A stretch of 64,000 bases of DNA from Nocardioidaceae bacterium (GCA_020636935.1 JACJWW010000003.1:62001-126000), one strand, 5' to 3'. Positions 51,303 to 60,844 are shown, counted from the first letter of the stretch. The notes: generated from the letters alone by a model not told the origin. A program made the numbers and translations.

Positions 51303-52976
51303 TTGAAGAGGTTTATCGTCGTACTCGCCGCTGTGGCAACTGCTGCGGTGGGCACCCTGCTGCCGTTTAGTGCGTCGTACGCCGACACTGTCGGTCTCGA
51401 CCCGACCTTCGGTGACAACGGCTTCAAGACCGTGGCGCTCTTGGGTGGCGATGATCAGGCGATGGTTGCGCTGCCTGACCCTGACGGGAAGATCCTGGTG
51501 GCTGGGCCCACCTCATATCCCGACCAAAACGGCAAATGGTTCATGATCCGTACCGATCCCAATGGCAAGGATCTCGATGGCAGCTTCGGTAATAAGAATC
51601 TTGGTTTCTACACTTATTTTGAAGGCGACGTCGGCAAGATTTCCGACGCCACGATTGGCTCGGATCGAAGCATCTATGCGGTGGGGACGACCACGAGCTC
51701 AGCTCAGCTGATCAAGCTAGACAAGAATGCGAAGGCCACCACATGGAAGGTGTCGATCCCGGCACCCGGCGGTGGGAAGTTCGTGCCGCAAAAGGTTGTC
51801 GTCGACAATGACTCCGTGACTGTGGCCGGCACGAATGATGCCGCGACGACTTTGCGAGTCGCACGTTACAACCTGGCCGGGCAACCACTGGCCAGTTTTG
51901 ATGGGGATGGCATTGCCGACTTCAACCTAACTATGCTCACCGAACAGCGGGCACAATCGAATGTCTCCATGGCTGTTGACTCGACCAAACGAGTCTATGT
52001 CTTGGTGGGCAACGAGACTCTCAACGACGGTGTGGCAACCCAACTCCTGCGGATAAATGTCAATGGCACCAAAGACGGCGCTTATGGCGGTGTGGTCGGA
52101 AACAAGGCTCAGCATGGCCGCGGCTTGGTGCTGATGCCAGGTGGAGGTGCGGCTGCGGCTATCGCTGACATGAACACCGGCAAGGCAGCTCTACAGATGT
52201 TTGATGTGAGTGGGCACCCCACGGTTCGAACACCAGTGCCAGGCAATGAGTACGACTCGCCTCGTGGGCTGACCCAGACCCGTGAAGGGCGTTTGGTGAT
52301 GGTGGCCCGAGGCACGGTCGGTGCCGCTGCAGTAAAGCTCTTCGGCTTCACCAACTCAGGGGCACTCGATCCAAACTTTGCTACCGGCGGCACCTTCGTC
52401 TACACGAATGCCAACACCACATCCCTCATCCCCAACAATATCGGTGTCGACTCCTCAGGTCGCCTGCTCGTGCCGGGTGGACTAACCCCAAAGACTGGTG
52501 GCGTGGATAGCCATCCCGATGTTGCTGTCTTCCGCTTTAAGGTGACCCCTACGGCCACTCCGAGCCCAACAGTTAGCCCAAGCTCCCCTGTGGCGCCCCC
52601 GATCGTGCGTCCCACGTTCTCTCGGGTTGACACCCCATCGGTGTCCAAGTCAAAACTGTTGTCCGCAATCACCGGACGTGCCGGCGGCACTGGCGTCACC
52701 AAGGTGCAGGTCGTCGTACGACGTGTCGATGCCAAGGCACAGAGGAAGAAGACCTGTTTCTTCCTAAATGCAGCCGGTAGCCTGAAGAAGGTTTCAGTGC
52801 CAGTGAAGTCTTGCGGTCAGCCCTCGATCATCATCACGGCTACTGGCACCAATGCCTGGAGCGTGCACTTGGCAAAGCCGTTGAAGCCCGGCACTTACTA
52901 CGTGAATTCACGTGCTTTCGGCAAGGGTGGAGTTTCACCGTGGGCCTCGAAGGTCATCCGGATCACCAAGAAGTAG
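51303..52976 (+). CDS. Secreted delta-60-repeat (DUF5122) beta-propeller-like protein
   Basis: 557 residues. Signal peptide MKRFIVVLAAVATAAVGTLL..SASYA, then repeats that begin LDPTFGDNGF, LDGSFGNKNLG and LDPNFATGG with intervening strands such as DGKILVAGP, typical of delta-60 repeats. A Thr/Pro/Ser linker (TPTATPSPTVSPSSP) leads to a C-terminal domain with a cysteine pair. TTG 51303 follows GGGAGGAAG at ideal distance. No catalytic motif. It interrupts the usual recF-dciA-gyrB order and looks like an acquired surface protein. Confidence 0.8.
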   Translation: MKRFIVVLAAVATAAVGTLLPFSASYADTVGLDPTFGDNGFKTVALLGGDDQAMVALPDPDGKILVAGPTSYPDQNGKWFMIRTDPNGKDLDGSFGNKNLGFYTYFEGDVGKISDATIGSDRSIYAVGTTTSSAQLIKLDKNAKATTWKVSIPAPGGGKFVPQKVVVDNDSVTVAGTNDAATTLRVARYNLAGQPLASFDGDGIADFNLTMLTEQRAQSNVSMAVDSTKRVYVLVGNETLNDGVATQLLRINVNGTKDGAYGGVVGNKAQHGRGLVLMPGGGAAAAIADMNTGKAALQMFDVSGHPTVRTPVPGNEYDSPRGLTQTREGRLVMVARGTVGAAAVKLFGFTNSGALDPNFATGGTFVYTNANTTSLIPNNIGVDSSGRLLVPGGLTPKTGGVDSHPDVAVFRFKVTPTATPSPTVSPSSPVAPPIVRPTFSRVDTPSVSKSKLLSAITGRAGGTGVTKVQVVVRRVDAKAQRKKTCFFLNAAGSLKKVSVPVKSCGQPSIIITATGTNAWSVHLAKPLKPGTYYVNSRAFGKGGVSPWASKVIRITKK

Positions 52977-52983
52977 ATTTGCG

Positions 52984-53057
52984 CCCCTACGGGCCTGACG
53001 GCCAGTAGGGGAGCCCAAGACCTCGCTATTCGGGGCTCCCCGAGCCCCTTCTGGGGC
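52984..53057 (+). terminator. Overlapping hairpin cluster before gyrB
   Basis: Hairpin 1: CCCCTAC (52984-52990) with GTAGGGG (53005-53011), with an inner GGCC stem. Hairpin 2: GGGGAGCCC (53008-53016) with GGGCTCCCC (53033-53041). Hairpin 3: GCCCC/GGGGC (53044-53057). Hairpins 1 and 2 share the GGGG at 53008-53011 and so exclude each other. Confidence 0.6.
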
Positions 53058-53130
53058 CCTCAGAGCCGAATTTCTCGGGCTTCTTGCCCAATTCCCGGAG
53101 TCCAGTACGTGATTTGAGGGTGTCAGCCGC

Positions 53131-53136
53131 TAAACT
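53131..53136 (+). promoter_or_regulatory. Candidate gyrB -10 (TAAACT)
   Basis: TAAACT fits the TANNNT pattern seen before many genes here. It would start a transcript near 53144, either leaderless at TTG 53145 or with a 70-nt leader to GTG 53214. Confidence 0.4.
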
Positions 53137-53213
53137 GAGTAGAGTTGTCGTCCCGGTTGCGGCCCCCGCGTCGAGGCGACTTTTTCATGAGTACGACGAG
53201 CGAGGAGCCCTGC

Positions 53214-55295
53214 GTGGCAGGCGACAACCCAGGTCCACAAAACCCAGGTAGCAATAGCAAGGTTGACAACGCCTACGACGCTTCGGCGATCCAGGTGCTC
53301 GAGGGGCTCGAAGCGGTCCGCAAGCGCCCCGGCATGTATATCGGCTCGACCGGTGAGCGTGGCCTGCACCATCTGATCTGGGAGGTCGTCGACAACTCAG
53401 TCGATGAGGCGATGGCTGGTCATTGCGACCGGATCATCTTGACTCTCCAAGACGATGGTGGCATCCGGGTCGAAGACAATGGCCGTGGCATCCCCACAGG
53501 CATGCACCCGACTGAGAATATGCCTGCCTTGACGATGGCTTTGACCATGCTGCATGCGGGCGGCAAGTTCGGTGGCGGCGGTTACAAGGTCTCTGGCGGC
53601 TTGCATGGCGTCGGCATCTCGGTGGTCAACGCCTTGTCAACGACCCTGATCGCTGAGGTGAAGAATCGCGGCCACTTGTGGCGCCAGAGTTTCAGCCTGG
53701 GCACCCCAGACGGTGATCTTGCCGAGGTGCGCGAGATGGAGCCCGGTGAGCGCACCGGCACCACGATCACCTTCTATGCCTCACCAGAGATCTTCGAGAC
53801 CACGGTCTATTCGCTGGAGACGATCACCAATCGCCTGCGTGAGATGGCCTTCCTCAACAAGGGCATCGAGATCGTCGTACGCGATGAGCGCAAGCAGTCT
53901 GAGCACATCTTGGAGTCGGCCCAAGATGACGGCCCGCTCAACCCCGATGACCCAGATGCGATCACCGAGGGCGAGGGCGGAGCCTTGGAGCGACGCTTCA
54001 AGTTTGACCGCGGCCTAGTCGACTATGTCGAGCACCTCAACCGGCGCAAAGACAAGTCCAACCCCACAATCATCAACTTCGACGCCACCTCTCCAGACAG
54101 CTCCGACAATGAGATGAGCCTGGAGTTGGCGATGCAGTGGAACACCTCCTATCAAGAGTCGGTGCACACCTTCGCCAACAACATCAACACCCACGAAGGC
54201 GGCACTCACGAAGAGGGTTTCCGCGCTGCGCTGACCACGCTGGTCAACAGTTGGGGTGAAGAGTGGGGCTTGATCAAGAAGAAGGAAGATCGTGTCTCCG
54301 GCGACGACATCCGCGAGGGTCTGACCGCGATCATCTCGATCAAGGTCAGTGAGCCGCAGTTTGAGGGCCAGACCAAGACCAAACTCGGCAATACCGAGGC
54401 CAAGGGTTTTGTGCAGCGCGTGGTCAACGACCAGTTGGGTGACTGGCTGGAGAAAAACCCCGCCGAAGGCAAAGACATCATCCGCAAGGCCCAAGCAGCG
54501 GCCTCAGCCCGGATCGCGGCCCGTAAGGCCCGTGACCTGGCTCGCTCCCGCAAGGGCCTGCTCGGTGGTGGCGGACTGCCCGGCAAGCTCAGCGACTGCC
54601 AGTCGACCAACCCTGCCGAGTGCGAGGTGTTCATCGTCGAGGGCGACTCCGCCGGCGGCTCCGCCAAGGGCGGGCGCGATCCACGCATCCAAGCGATCTT
54701 GCCGATCCGCGGCAAGATCCTCAATGTCGAAAAGGCGCGCATCGACAAGGTGCTGGCCAACACCGAAGTACAAGCAATCATCAGCGCTTTGGGCACCGGC
54801 ATCCACGAAGAGTTCAACGACGAAAAGTTGCGCTATCACAAGATCGTCTTGATGGCTGATGCCGACGTCGATGGCCACCACATCCGCACCCTGCTGCTCA
54901 CTTTGCTCTTCCGGTTCATGAAGCCACTGATCGAAGGCGGCTATGTCTATCTTGCCCAGCCGCCCCTCTACCGCCTGCGCTGGAACAAGCCCCATGAGCA
55001 TGAGTTCGTGTACTCCGATGCCGAGCGCGACAACCTGATGAAGGCGGGCCTTGAGCAAGGCAAGAAGCTCCCCAAGGACATGCCCGTTCAGCGCTACAAG
55101 GGCCTTGGTGAGATGAATGCCGACGAACTCTGGGAGACCACCATGGACCCAGACCAGCGGCTGTTGTTGCAGGTCAATCTCGAAGACGCCGCACACGCCG
55201 ATGAGACCTTCTCGATCCTGATGGGCGAAGACGTCGAACAACGCCGCTCATTCATCCAGCGCAATGCCAAGGATGTGCGCTTCCTTGACATCTGA
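53214..55295 (+). CDS. gyrB: DNA gyrase subunit B
   Basis: 693 residues from GTG 53214, which follows GAGGAG at a good distance. ATG 53187 and TTG 53145 are alternative starts in frame. The GHKL ATPase domain has VVDNSVDEAMAG, VEDNGRGIPTGMH and GGLHGVGISVVNA; the TOPRIM domain has EGDSAGGSAKGGRD and DADVDGHHI; the end is QRRSFIQRNAKDVRFLDI. It supplies ATP-driven negative supercoiling with GyrA. The quinolone-relevant EGDSAGGSAKGGRDPRIQA segment looks like the standard sequence. Confidence 0.97.
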   Translation: MAGDNPGPQNPGSNSKVDNAYDASAIQVLEGLEAVRKRPGMYIGSTGERGLHHLIWEVVDNSVDEAMAGHCDRIILTLQDDGGIRVEDNGRGIPTGMHPTENMPALTMALTMLHAGGKFGGGGYKVSGGLHGVGISVVNALSTTLIAEVKNRGHLWRQSFSLGTPDGDLAEVREMEPGERTGTTITFYASPEIFETTVYSLETITNRLREMAFLNKGIEIVVRDERKQSEHILESAQDDGPLNPDDPDAITEGEGGALERRFKFDRGLVDYVEHLNRRKDKSNPTIINFDATSPDSSDNEMSLELAMQWNTSYQESVHTFANNINTHEGGTHEEGFRAALTTLVNSWGEEWGLIKKKEDRVSGDDIREGLTAIISIKVSEPQFEGQTKTKLGNTEAKGFVQRVVNDQLGDWLEKNPAEGKDIIRKAQAAASARIAARKARDLARSRKGLLGGGGLPGKLSDCQSTNPAECEVFIVEGDSAGGSAKGGRDPRIQAILPIRGKILNVEKARIDKVLANTEVQAIISALGTGIHEEFNDEKLRYHKIVLMADADVDGHHIRTLLLTLLFRFMKPLIEGGYVYLAQPPLYRLRWNKPHEHEFVYSDAERDNLMKAGLEQGKKLPKDMPVQRYKGLGEMNADELWETTMDPDQRLLLQVNLEDAAHADETFSILMGEDVEQRRSFIQRNAKDVRFLDI

Positions 55296-55346
55296 GCGCG
55301 ACCCTTCCTCAAGCAACCTGTCGCAACCGAACAGAAAGGCTGATCG

Positions 55347-57917
55347 GTGACCGAGATCCCCGCTGACAACCCCCGCATCCGCGAGGTCGAGCTGCAAGAT
55401 GAGATGCAGCAGTCCTATATCGACTACGCGATGGCGGTCATCGTCGGTCGCGCGCTGCCCGACGTACGCGATGGGCTCAAGCCGGTGCACCGGCGAGTGC
55501 TCTATGCGATGTACGACGGGGGCTATCGCCCCGACCGTGGCTTCTCCAAGTGCTCGCGCGTCGTCGGCGATGTGATGGGTCAATATCACCCACACGGCGA
55601 CTCGGCGATCTATGACACTTTGGTGCGCTTGGCGCAGCCGTGGGTGATGAGCGCTCCGCTGGTGCAAGGCCAGGGCAACTTCGGCTCGCCGGGCAATGAC
55701 CCTGCGGCCGCGATGCGTTATACCGAGTGCCGGATGGCGCCATTGGCGATGGAGATGGTGCGTGACATTGACGAAGACACCGTCGACTTCGTGCCCAACT
55801 ACGACGGCAAATCCGAAGAGCCGAGCATCCTCCCGGCCCGCTTCCCCAACCTGCTCGTCAACGGCTCCGCCGGCATCGCGGTCGGGATGGCCACCAATAT
55901 CCCGCCACACAATCTGATGGAGGTCGCCGACGGGGTGCAGTGGGCGCTACAGCACCCAGACGCCGCACCACTTGAGCTCCAAGACGCCTTGATGGAGCGG
56001 ATCAAAGGCCCCGACTTCCCGATGGGTGCCCTGATCGTGGGCACACACGGCATCGAGCAGGCCTATCGCACTGGGCGCGGGTCGATCACCCAACGCGCGG
56101 TCGTCGAGATCGACGAAGATGCTCGCGGTCGAGTGATGCTGGTCATCTCCGAGCTCCCCTACATGGTCAACCCCGACAACCTGGCCCTGAAGATCGCCGA
56201 GCTCGCCGACTCGGGACGCGTGCAGGGCATCGCCGACGTGCGCGACGACTCCTCATCACGCACCGGCCAACGCCTCGTGGTGATCCTCAAGCGCGACGCG
56301 GTTGCCCGAGTGGTGCTCAACAACCTCTTCAAGCACACCGAGTTGCAAAGCAACTTCTCGGCCAACATGTTGGCTTTGGTTGACGGCGTACCCCGCACCC
56401 TAACCATCGACCAATTCGTCAGCCACTGGATCACCCACCAAGTCGAAGTCATCCAGCGCCGCACGCGCTATCGCTTGCGCAAGCGCGAAGAAGAAGCCCA
56501 CATTTATCGGGGCTTGGTCAAGGCACTCGACATGCTCGACGAAGTGATCGCCTTGATCCGACGTAGCCCTGATGTCGACCAAGCCCGTACCGGCCTGATC
56601 GCCCTGCTCGACATCGACGAGATTCAGGCCAACGCAATCCTTGAGATGCAGTTGCGTCGCCTGGCCGCACTAGAGCGCCAAAAAATCATGGACCGCTTGG
56701 CCGAGCTCGAAGAAATCATCGCCGACTTGCGCGATATCTTGGCCAGCGAGTCACGCCAGCGCCAGATCATCTCCGATGAACTCACCGAAATCGTCGACAA
56801 GCACGGCGTACCACGCCGCAGCCAGATCATCCCGGCTGACGGCGACCTGTCGATGGAAGACCTCATCCCTGACGAAGACCTCGTCGTGTCGATCACCCGC
56901 GGCGGCTATGCCAAGCGCACGCTCGCTTCGCAGTACCGCACCCAAAAGCGTGGCGGCAAGGGCGTGCGTGGGGCCAGCCTGCGCGGTGACGACGTGGTCG
57001 AGCATTTCATCGCGACCAGCAACCACCACTGGCTGCTGTTTTTCACCAACGCCGGACGGGTTTATCGCACCAAGGCCTACAACCTGCCCGAGGCGTCACG
57101 AGACGCGAAGGGCGGTCACGTCGCGGGCCTGCTCAGCTTCCAACCAGATGAGCAGATCGCCCAAGTGTTGGCCATCCGCGACTACGAGCAGGCGCCGTAC
57201 CTCGTGTTGGCCACCCGCAGCGGGCTGGTCAAGAAGACCCGACTCGCCGAATACAACTCACCGCGCCAAGCTGGCGTGATCGCGATCAACTTCCGTGACC
57301 CAGACGATGAGCTGATCGGTGCAGAATTGGTCGACTCTGAAGACGACATCTTGCTGGTGTCACGCAAGGGTCAGGCGATCAGGTTCGCCGCAGATGACTC
57401 GCAGTTGCGGCCAATGGGTCGGGCCACCTCCGGTGTCACGGGCATGAAATTCCGCAACGACGACTCGATGTTGTCTATGTCGGTGATCCGCGCTGGTGCC
57501 GATCAGTTGGAGACCGACCAAGAGCAGTTCGTCTTCACGATCACTGATGGTGGCTTCGCCAAGCGCAGCCGGATCAGCGAATATCGCACCCAGTCACGTG
57601 GCGGGCTCGGGGTCAAAGCGATGGCGCTGGGCAACGAAGACCGCGGCGGACTCGTCGGAGCCTTCATCGTGGTCGAAGGTGACGAGATCTTGTCGATCAC
57701 CTCAGGGGGTCAGGTCGTACGCAGCCCAATCAACGCCGACTTCAGGGTCACCGGCCGCTCCACAATGGGTGTCAAATTTGTGACCCCCAAGGCGAAAGAC
57801 TCTGTCGCCGTGGTGGCGCGCAGTGTCGAGCGAGACAGTGACGACGATGACACGACCGAAGCTGATGTGGAGTCAGGTGAGACAATCGATGCTGATCCGC
57901 AGGGCGCCGAGGAGTGA
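55347..57917 (+). CDS. gyrA: DNA gyrase subunit A
   Basis: 856 residues. The catalytic Tyr125 lies in AMRYTECRM. The quinolone-determining loop GQYHPHGDSAIYDT keeps Ser86 and Asp90, the sensitive-type residues. The C-terminal beta-pinwheel carries the GyrA box QKRGGKG, required for DNA wrapping. GTG start follows AGAAAGG. It is co-transcribed with gyrB (51-bp gap); the tail is acidic. Confidence 0.98.
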   Translation: MTEIPADNPRIREVELQDEMQQSYIDYAMAVIVGRALPDVRDGLKPVHRRVLYAMYDGGYRPDRGFSKCSRVVGDVMGQYHPHGDSAIYDTLVRLAQPWVMSAPLVQGQGNFGSPGNDPAAAMRYTECRMAPLAMEMVRDIDEDTVDFVPNYDGKSEEPSILPARFPNLLVNGSAGIAVGMATNIPPHNLMEVADGVQWALQHPDAAPLELQDALMERIKGPDFPMGALIVGTHGIEQAYRTGRGSITQRAVVEIDEDARGRVMLVISELPYMVNPDNLALKIAELADSGRVQGIADVRDDSSSRTGQRLVVILKRDAVARVVLNNLFKHTELQSNFSANMLALVDGVPRTLTIDQFVSHWITHQVEVIQRRTRYRLRKREEEAHIYRGLVKALDMLDEVIALIRRSPDVDQARTGLIALLDIDEIQANAILEMQLRRLAALERQKIMDRLAELEEIIADLRDILASESRQRQIISDELTEIVDKHGVPRRSQIIPADGDLSMEDLIPDEDLVVSITRGGYAKRTLASQYRTQKRGGKGVRGASLRGDDVVEHFIATSNHHWLLFFTNAGRVYRTKAYNLPEASRDAKGGHVAGLLSFQPDEQIAQVLAIRDYEQAPYLVLATRSGLVKKTRLAEYNSPRQAGVIAINFRDPDDELIGAELVDSEDDILLVSRKGQAIRFAADDSQLRPMGRATSGVTGMKFRNDDSMLSMSVIRAGADQLETDQEQFVFTITDGGFAKRSRISEYRTQSRGGLGVKAMALGNEDRGGLVGAFIVVEGDEILSITSGGQVVRSPINADFRVTGRSTMGVKFVTPKAKDSVAVVARSVERDSDDDDTTEADVESGETIDADPQGAEE

Positions 57918-57919
57918 GC

Positions 57920-58891
57920 ATGAGTCGACCCAAGAAGTCCCCACCGAAGCCTCTTGTGCCTCCGCGTAGCCTCAACAAGCCCGGCGCGGGAGCACCTGCA
58001 GGCACAACGGGTGCTTCTGGTGGAGGTACGTCGACCCCAAGCTCGAAGCCGGCGAATGGTGCGGCGAGCTCAGCGAGCCCGGCATCGGCCAACTCAAAGT
58101 CCACGACTGCTCCGGCCACCCCTGCCGGCAGCGCCGGCTCGGCTGCCAAGCCTGTTGCGGGCAAGGCTGCTTCTGCGAAGCCCACGCCCGCAGAAGTTTC
58201 AACTTCTACTCCCGCAAAATCAAAGACCGAGGCTGCCAAGTCGGGGACGACAACTGCTGCTTCCTCTGCGACGTCCGCAACGACCGCGCCCGCCGCGAAG
58301 GCAAAGAAGTCGATGTCACCTGCGCCCGCTGCGAAGGCAAAGAAGCAGATGCCACCTGCGCCGACCAAGAGCCCGGCTGCAAAGCCGGCACCAGGCCAGT
58401 CTGCTTCAACTCCAGAGCCCAAGGGCAAGTCGACGGCACCGAAGCCCGCGGCCCAGCCAGCCAAGGCAGCTCCCGCGAAGCCGGCAGCCGTGGCGGGCGA
58501 CGCGGTCGTCGTACCTCCGCGCAAACAGCGGATCGCCCAACTTCGACTCGTGCAGATTGACGCATGGTCGGTGATGAAGACTTCTTTCGTGCTCTCGATC
58601 GCGCTCGGCATCATCCAGATCGTGGCCGTGGCGATCGTGTGGTTTGTGCTCGGACAAGCTGGGGTCTTCGACTCCATCAACTCGATGCTCTCCGACGTGA
58701 TCGGTGGTGAAGGCAACTCCTTCGACATCACGACCTACTTCGGCACCTCGAGAGTCATCGGCTTCACGATGCTCGCGGCCGTGCTCAACGTCGTACTCCT
58801 CACCGCCCTGTCGACCCTCGCCGCCTTCCTCTACAACCTCGCCGCCACCCTCCTCGGTGGCATCGAGGTGACCTGGGCCGAAGATCGCTGA
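57920..58891 (+). CDS. DUF3566 membrane protein
   Basis: 323 residues: a 195-residue disordered Ala/Pro/Lys/Ser-rich leader with repeats such as APAAKAKKSMSPAPAAKAKK, then the DUF3566 domain (LRLVQIDAWSVMKTSFVLSI) with two or three membrane helices. This gene follows gyrA in most actinobacteria (Rv0007 in M. tuberculosis). ATG 57920 has GAGGAG five bases upstream. Function unknown. A perfect hairpin lies 14 bp past the stop. Confidence 0.9.
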   Translation: MSRPKKSPPKPLVPPRSLNKPGAGAPAGTTGASGGGTSTPSSKPANGAASSASPASANSKSTTAPATPAGSAGSAAKPVAGKAASAKPTPAEVSTSTPAKSKTEAAKSGTTTAASSATSATTAPAAKAKKSMSPAPAAKAKKQMPPAPTKSPAAKPAPGQSASTPEPKGKSTAPKPAAQPAKAAPAKPAAVAGDAVVVPPRKQRIAQLRLVQIDAWSVMKTSFVLSIALGIIQIVAVAIVWFVLGQAGVFDSINSMLSDVIGGEGNSFDITTYFGTSRVIGFTMLAAVLNVVLLTALSTLAAFLYNLAATLLGGIEVTWAEDR

Positions 58892-58905
58892 CGCTCAACG
58901 CAAGA

Positions 58906-58945
58906 CATGCACGTTCAATGGGTTGCAATCCATTGAACGTGCATG
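58906..58945. repeat. Perfect 16-bp-arm hairpin, copy B of the repeat family
   Basis: CATGCACGTTCAATGG (58906-58921) and its exact complement (58930-58945) enclose an 8-nt loop. It equals the first hairpin of the 90-bp element but lacks the second. It could also serve as terminator of the gyrase unit. Confidence 0.9.
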
Positions 58946-59063
58946 TTTCCCGTGGAGCGTGACGCACACGAAGGTGCTTGGATGCAGTGCCCTGCAATGA
59001 CGAACCCCATGCCGTGACGTCGTACGCCGGGCACCTTTCGCGCCGCGGTTCGTCGTACCCTTG

Positions 59064-59153
59064 CTCACCTTCAATGGAAAACCAGCACGTTCAACGGGGT
59101 ACAACCCATTGAACGTGCATGTACCCCAAGCGCACTTGGGGTACATGCGGCGC
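59064..59153. repeat. 90-bp double-hairpin element, copy C
   Basis: First stem: 59085-59098 with 59105-59118. Second stem: perfect 14-bp arms, GCATGTACCCCAAG (59117-59130) and complement (59135-59148) with loop CGCA. It ends exactly at the stop codon of the SDR gene. Confidence 0.92.
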
Positions 59154-59951
59154 TCAGGTCGACTTTTCGTACGCCGCGCGAGCGGCGTGGTCGTATTCGG
59201 TGAACATGGTGTTCATGCCGGTCTTGTTGCCCATCCAGCGGCGCAGACGCTGAGGCATGAGGCCCCACTGCACTGACGAGACGGCTAGCGAAGGGGGCAC
59301 GGTGGCGATCGGTTTGTACTTCTCGATCAGGCCCACGACCGCGTCAGCCACTTGCTCGGGGGCGATTGCAGAGGTCAGTCGCGGCGTGGTGGTGCCATCG
59401 ATCAGCCTGGTGTTGGTAAACGCGGGGAGTACGGCGGACACGCGCACCCGGGGTGCCAACTCCGCGTCGAGGGCTTCGCTCAGGGCCAGGACGCCGGCCT
59501 TGGTGGCGCTGTAGACGGCCGAGCCTGGTGTTGGGATCTTGCCGGCGAGCGAGGCGATGTTGATGATCTGCCCACCAGGGCGCATCCGAGGTACGACGGC
59601 ATGGCAACCCAAGATCACTCCGCGCAGGTTGACGTCGAGTTGCTTGAGTTGGGCATCCAATGGAGTCTCGAGCATCCGCCCGATCACCATGATCCCGGCG
59701 TTGTTGACCAGCACGTCGATGCCGCCCAGTTGCTCTTCAACTTGGTCCAGGAAGGCGGCGAAGGAGGCGGCGTCACTCACATCGAGTTTGAGCCCGAGCC
59801 CACCGTAGGTCCGTGCACTCTCCGCAGCGAGGGTGGCGTCGAGATCACCTACCGCAACCTTCGCGCCAGCCGACGACAAGGCACGAGCGGTCGCCGCGCC
59901 AATGCCTTGCGCGCCACCAGTGATCGCGATGACCTTGCCACTGACACTCAC
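59154..59951 (-). CDS. Short-chain dehydrogenase/reductase
   Basis: 265-residue SDR. Cofactor loop TGGAQGIGAATA, NNAGIM, and the catalytic Ser with YSATKAG (Tyr-x-x-x-Lys). Asp37 in GDLDATL suggests NAD preference. The C-terminal KYKPIATVPPSLAVSSVQWG, then MPQRLRRWMGNK is typical of SDRs acting on lipophilic or steroid-like substrates. It overlaps the MpaB gene by four bases and is co-transcribed with it. Confidence 0.93.
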   Translation of the reverse strand: MSVSGKVIAITGGAQGIGAATARALSSAGAKVAVGDLDATLAAESARTYGGLGLKLDVSDAASFAAFLDQVEEQLGGIDVLVNNAGIMVIGRMLETPLDAQLKQLDVNLRGVILGCHAVVPRMRPGGQIINIASLAGKIPTPGSAVYSATKAGVLALSEALDAELAPRVRVSAVLPAFTNTRLIDGTTTPRLTSAIAPEQVADAVVGLIEKYKPIATVPPSLAVSSVQWGLMPQRLRRWMGNKTGMNTMFTEYDHAARAAYEKST

Positions 59952-60844
59952 CCGAGCCGACCCTCACGCTTGTAGGCGCGGTAGCAAATCGGGTGCATCC
60001 GCAGTTTGGGCGGGATCCGACGATAGAGCGGATCGGTGGCCCGCACCGCCCGCGCGAAACGCTGATAGCGCTTCTCTTGAGCTGGAGTCCAAGGCAAATC
60101 CAGGATCTCCCGAGCCCGCTCGGGCATCCCACCGATGGTGATGAAGGCGCTGTAGGTGTTGAGCGGCCAGCTCACCACCGCCCACACCGGCTTGGGCACC
60201 TGCTTGGGCCGCGGCCAACCACGGGTGGCATAGCCGATCCCGAACTTCGCGGTGCGATGCGCCACCAACTTCTCCTCCAAGGCCTCCTGCCAATAGGCCT
60301 CGAACTCGTCGAGATTGGTCGGCGTACCACGAGAAGAGACGCCGTACCGCTCAAACCAAGTGATCGACTCCTTGATGATCTGCTCTTTGTCGGCTCGCGT
60401 CAGGGGCCGGATGAACGTGTCGGCAGCGACCATCATGTGCTCGACGAAGGTGGCGTGCGCCCAGTAGTAGGTCATCGGATTGAGCGCGGAGTACGGCGTG
60501 CCGTCGGGCATCTTGCCTTTGATGTTCTTGTGGAAGTCACGCACTGTGCGCCCGGTGCCGTGGCCGTCAGCGCCGTACACAGTGCCGAAGATCGGCGGGA
60601 TGCTGCGCTTGAAGCGAGCCATTGTCTCGGCAAACCACACCGAATGGTCTTCCACGCCCTGCCCGAGCGAGGGCAGCATGTTTTGCAGGACTGGCGCCCG
60701 GGGGCCGAGCAGAAGCATCCGGCCGTCGGAGAAGAACTCCCAGGTCAGTGAGTCGGGTCCGAGTGGCAGCCCACCTTCGGGTACGTCGGTGCCGCCGCCG
60801 TGGTCTTCGGCGGCAGCCACAACATGGTCCGGTGACAAAGTCAT
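59948..60844 (-). CDS. MpaB-type (DUF2236) oxygenase
   Basis: 298-residue member of the oxygenase-MpaB family, heme-binding relatives of latex-clearing proteins and fungal MpaB. Visible signatures are DSLTWEFFSDGRMLLLGPRA, FGTVYGADGHGTGRTVRDFH and YYWAHATFVEHM, with candidate heme histidines. TATCAT lies 6 nt before the ATG, so translation is probably leaderless. It heads the SDR operon and is divergent from the P450 gene. Substrate unknown, likely hydrophobic. Confidence 0.88.
   Translation of the reverse strand: MTLSPDHVVAAAEDHGGGTDVPEGGLPLGPDSLTWEFFSDGRMLLLGPRAPVLQNMLPSLGQGVEDHSVWFAETMARFKRSIPPIFGTVYGADGHGTGRTVRDFHKNIKGKMPDGTPYSALNPMTYYWAHATFVEHMMVAADTFIRPLTRADKEQIIKESITWFERYGVSSRGTPTNLDEFEAYWQEALEEKLVAHRTAKFGIGYATRGWPRPKQVPKPVWAVVSWPLNTYSAFITIGGMPERAREILDLPWTPAQEKRYQRFARAVRATDPLYRRIPPKLRMHPICYRAYKREGRLG

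Noticed and set aside
55347..57917. Quinolone-resistance change in gyrA
   Set aside because: The loop reads GDSAIYD with Ser86 and Asp90 kept, the ordinary sensitive-type residues.
58892..59153. tRNA genes expected after gyrA-DUF3566
   Set aside because: No cloverleaf with T-loop GTTCGA-type sequence was found; the stems present belong to the palindromic repeats.
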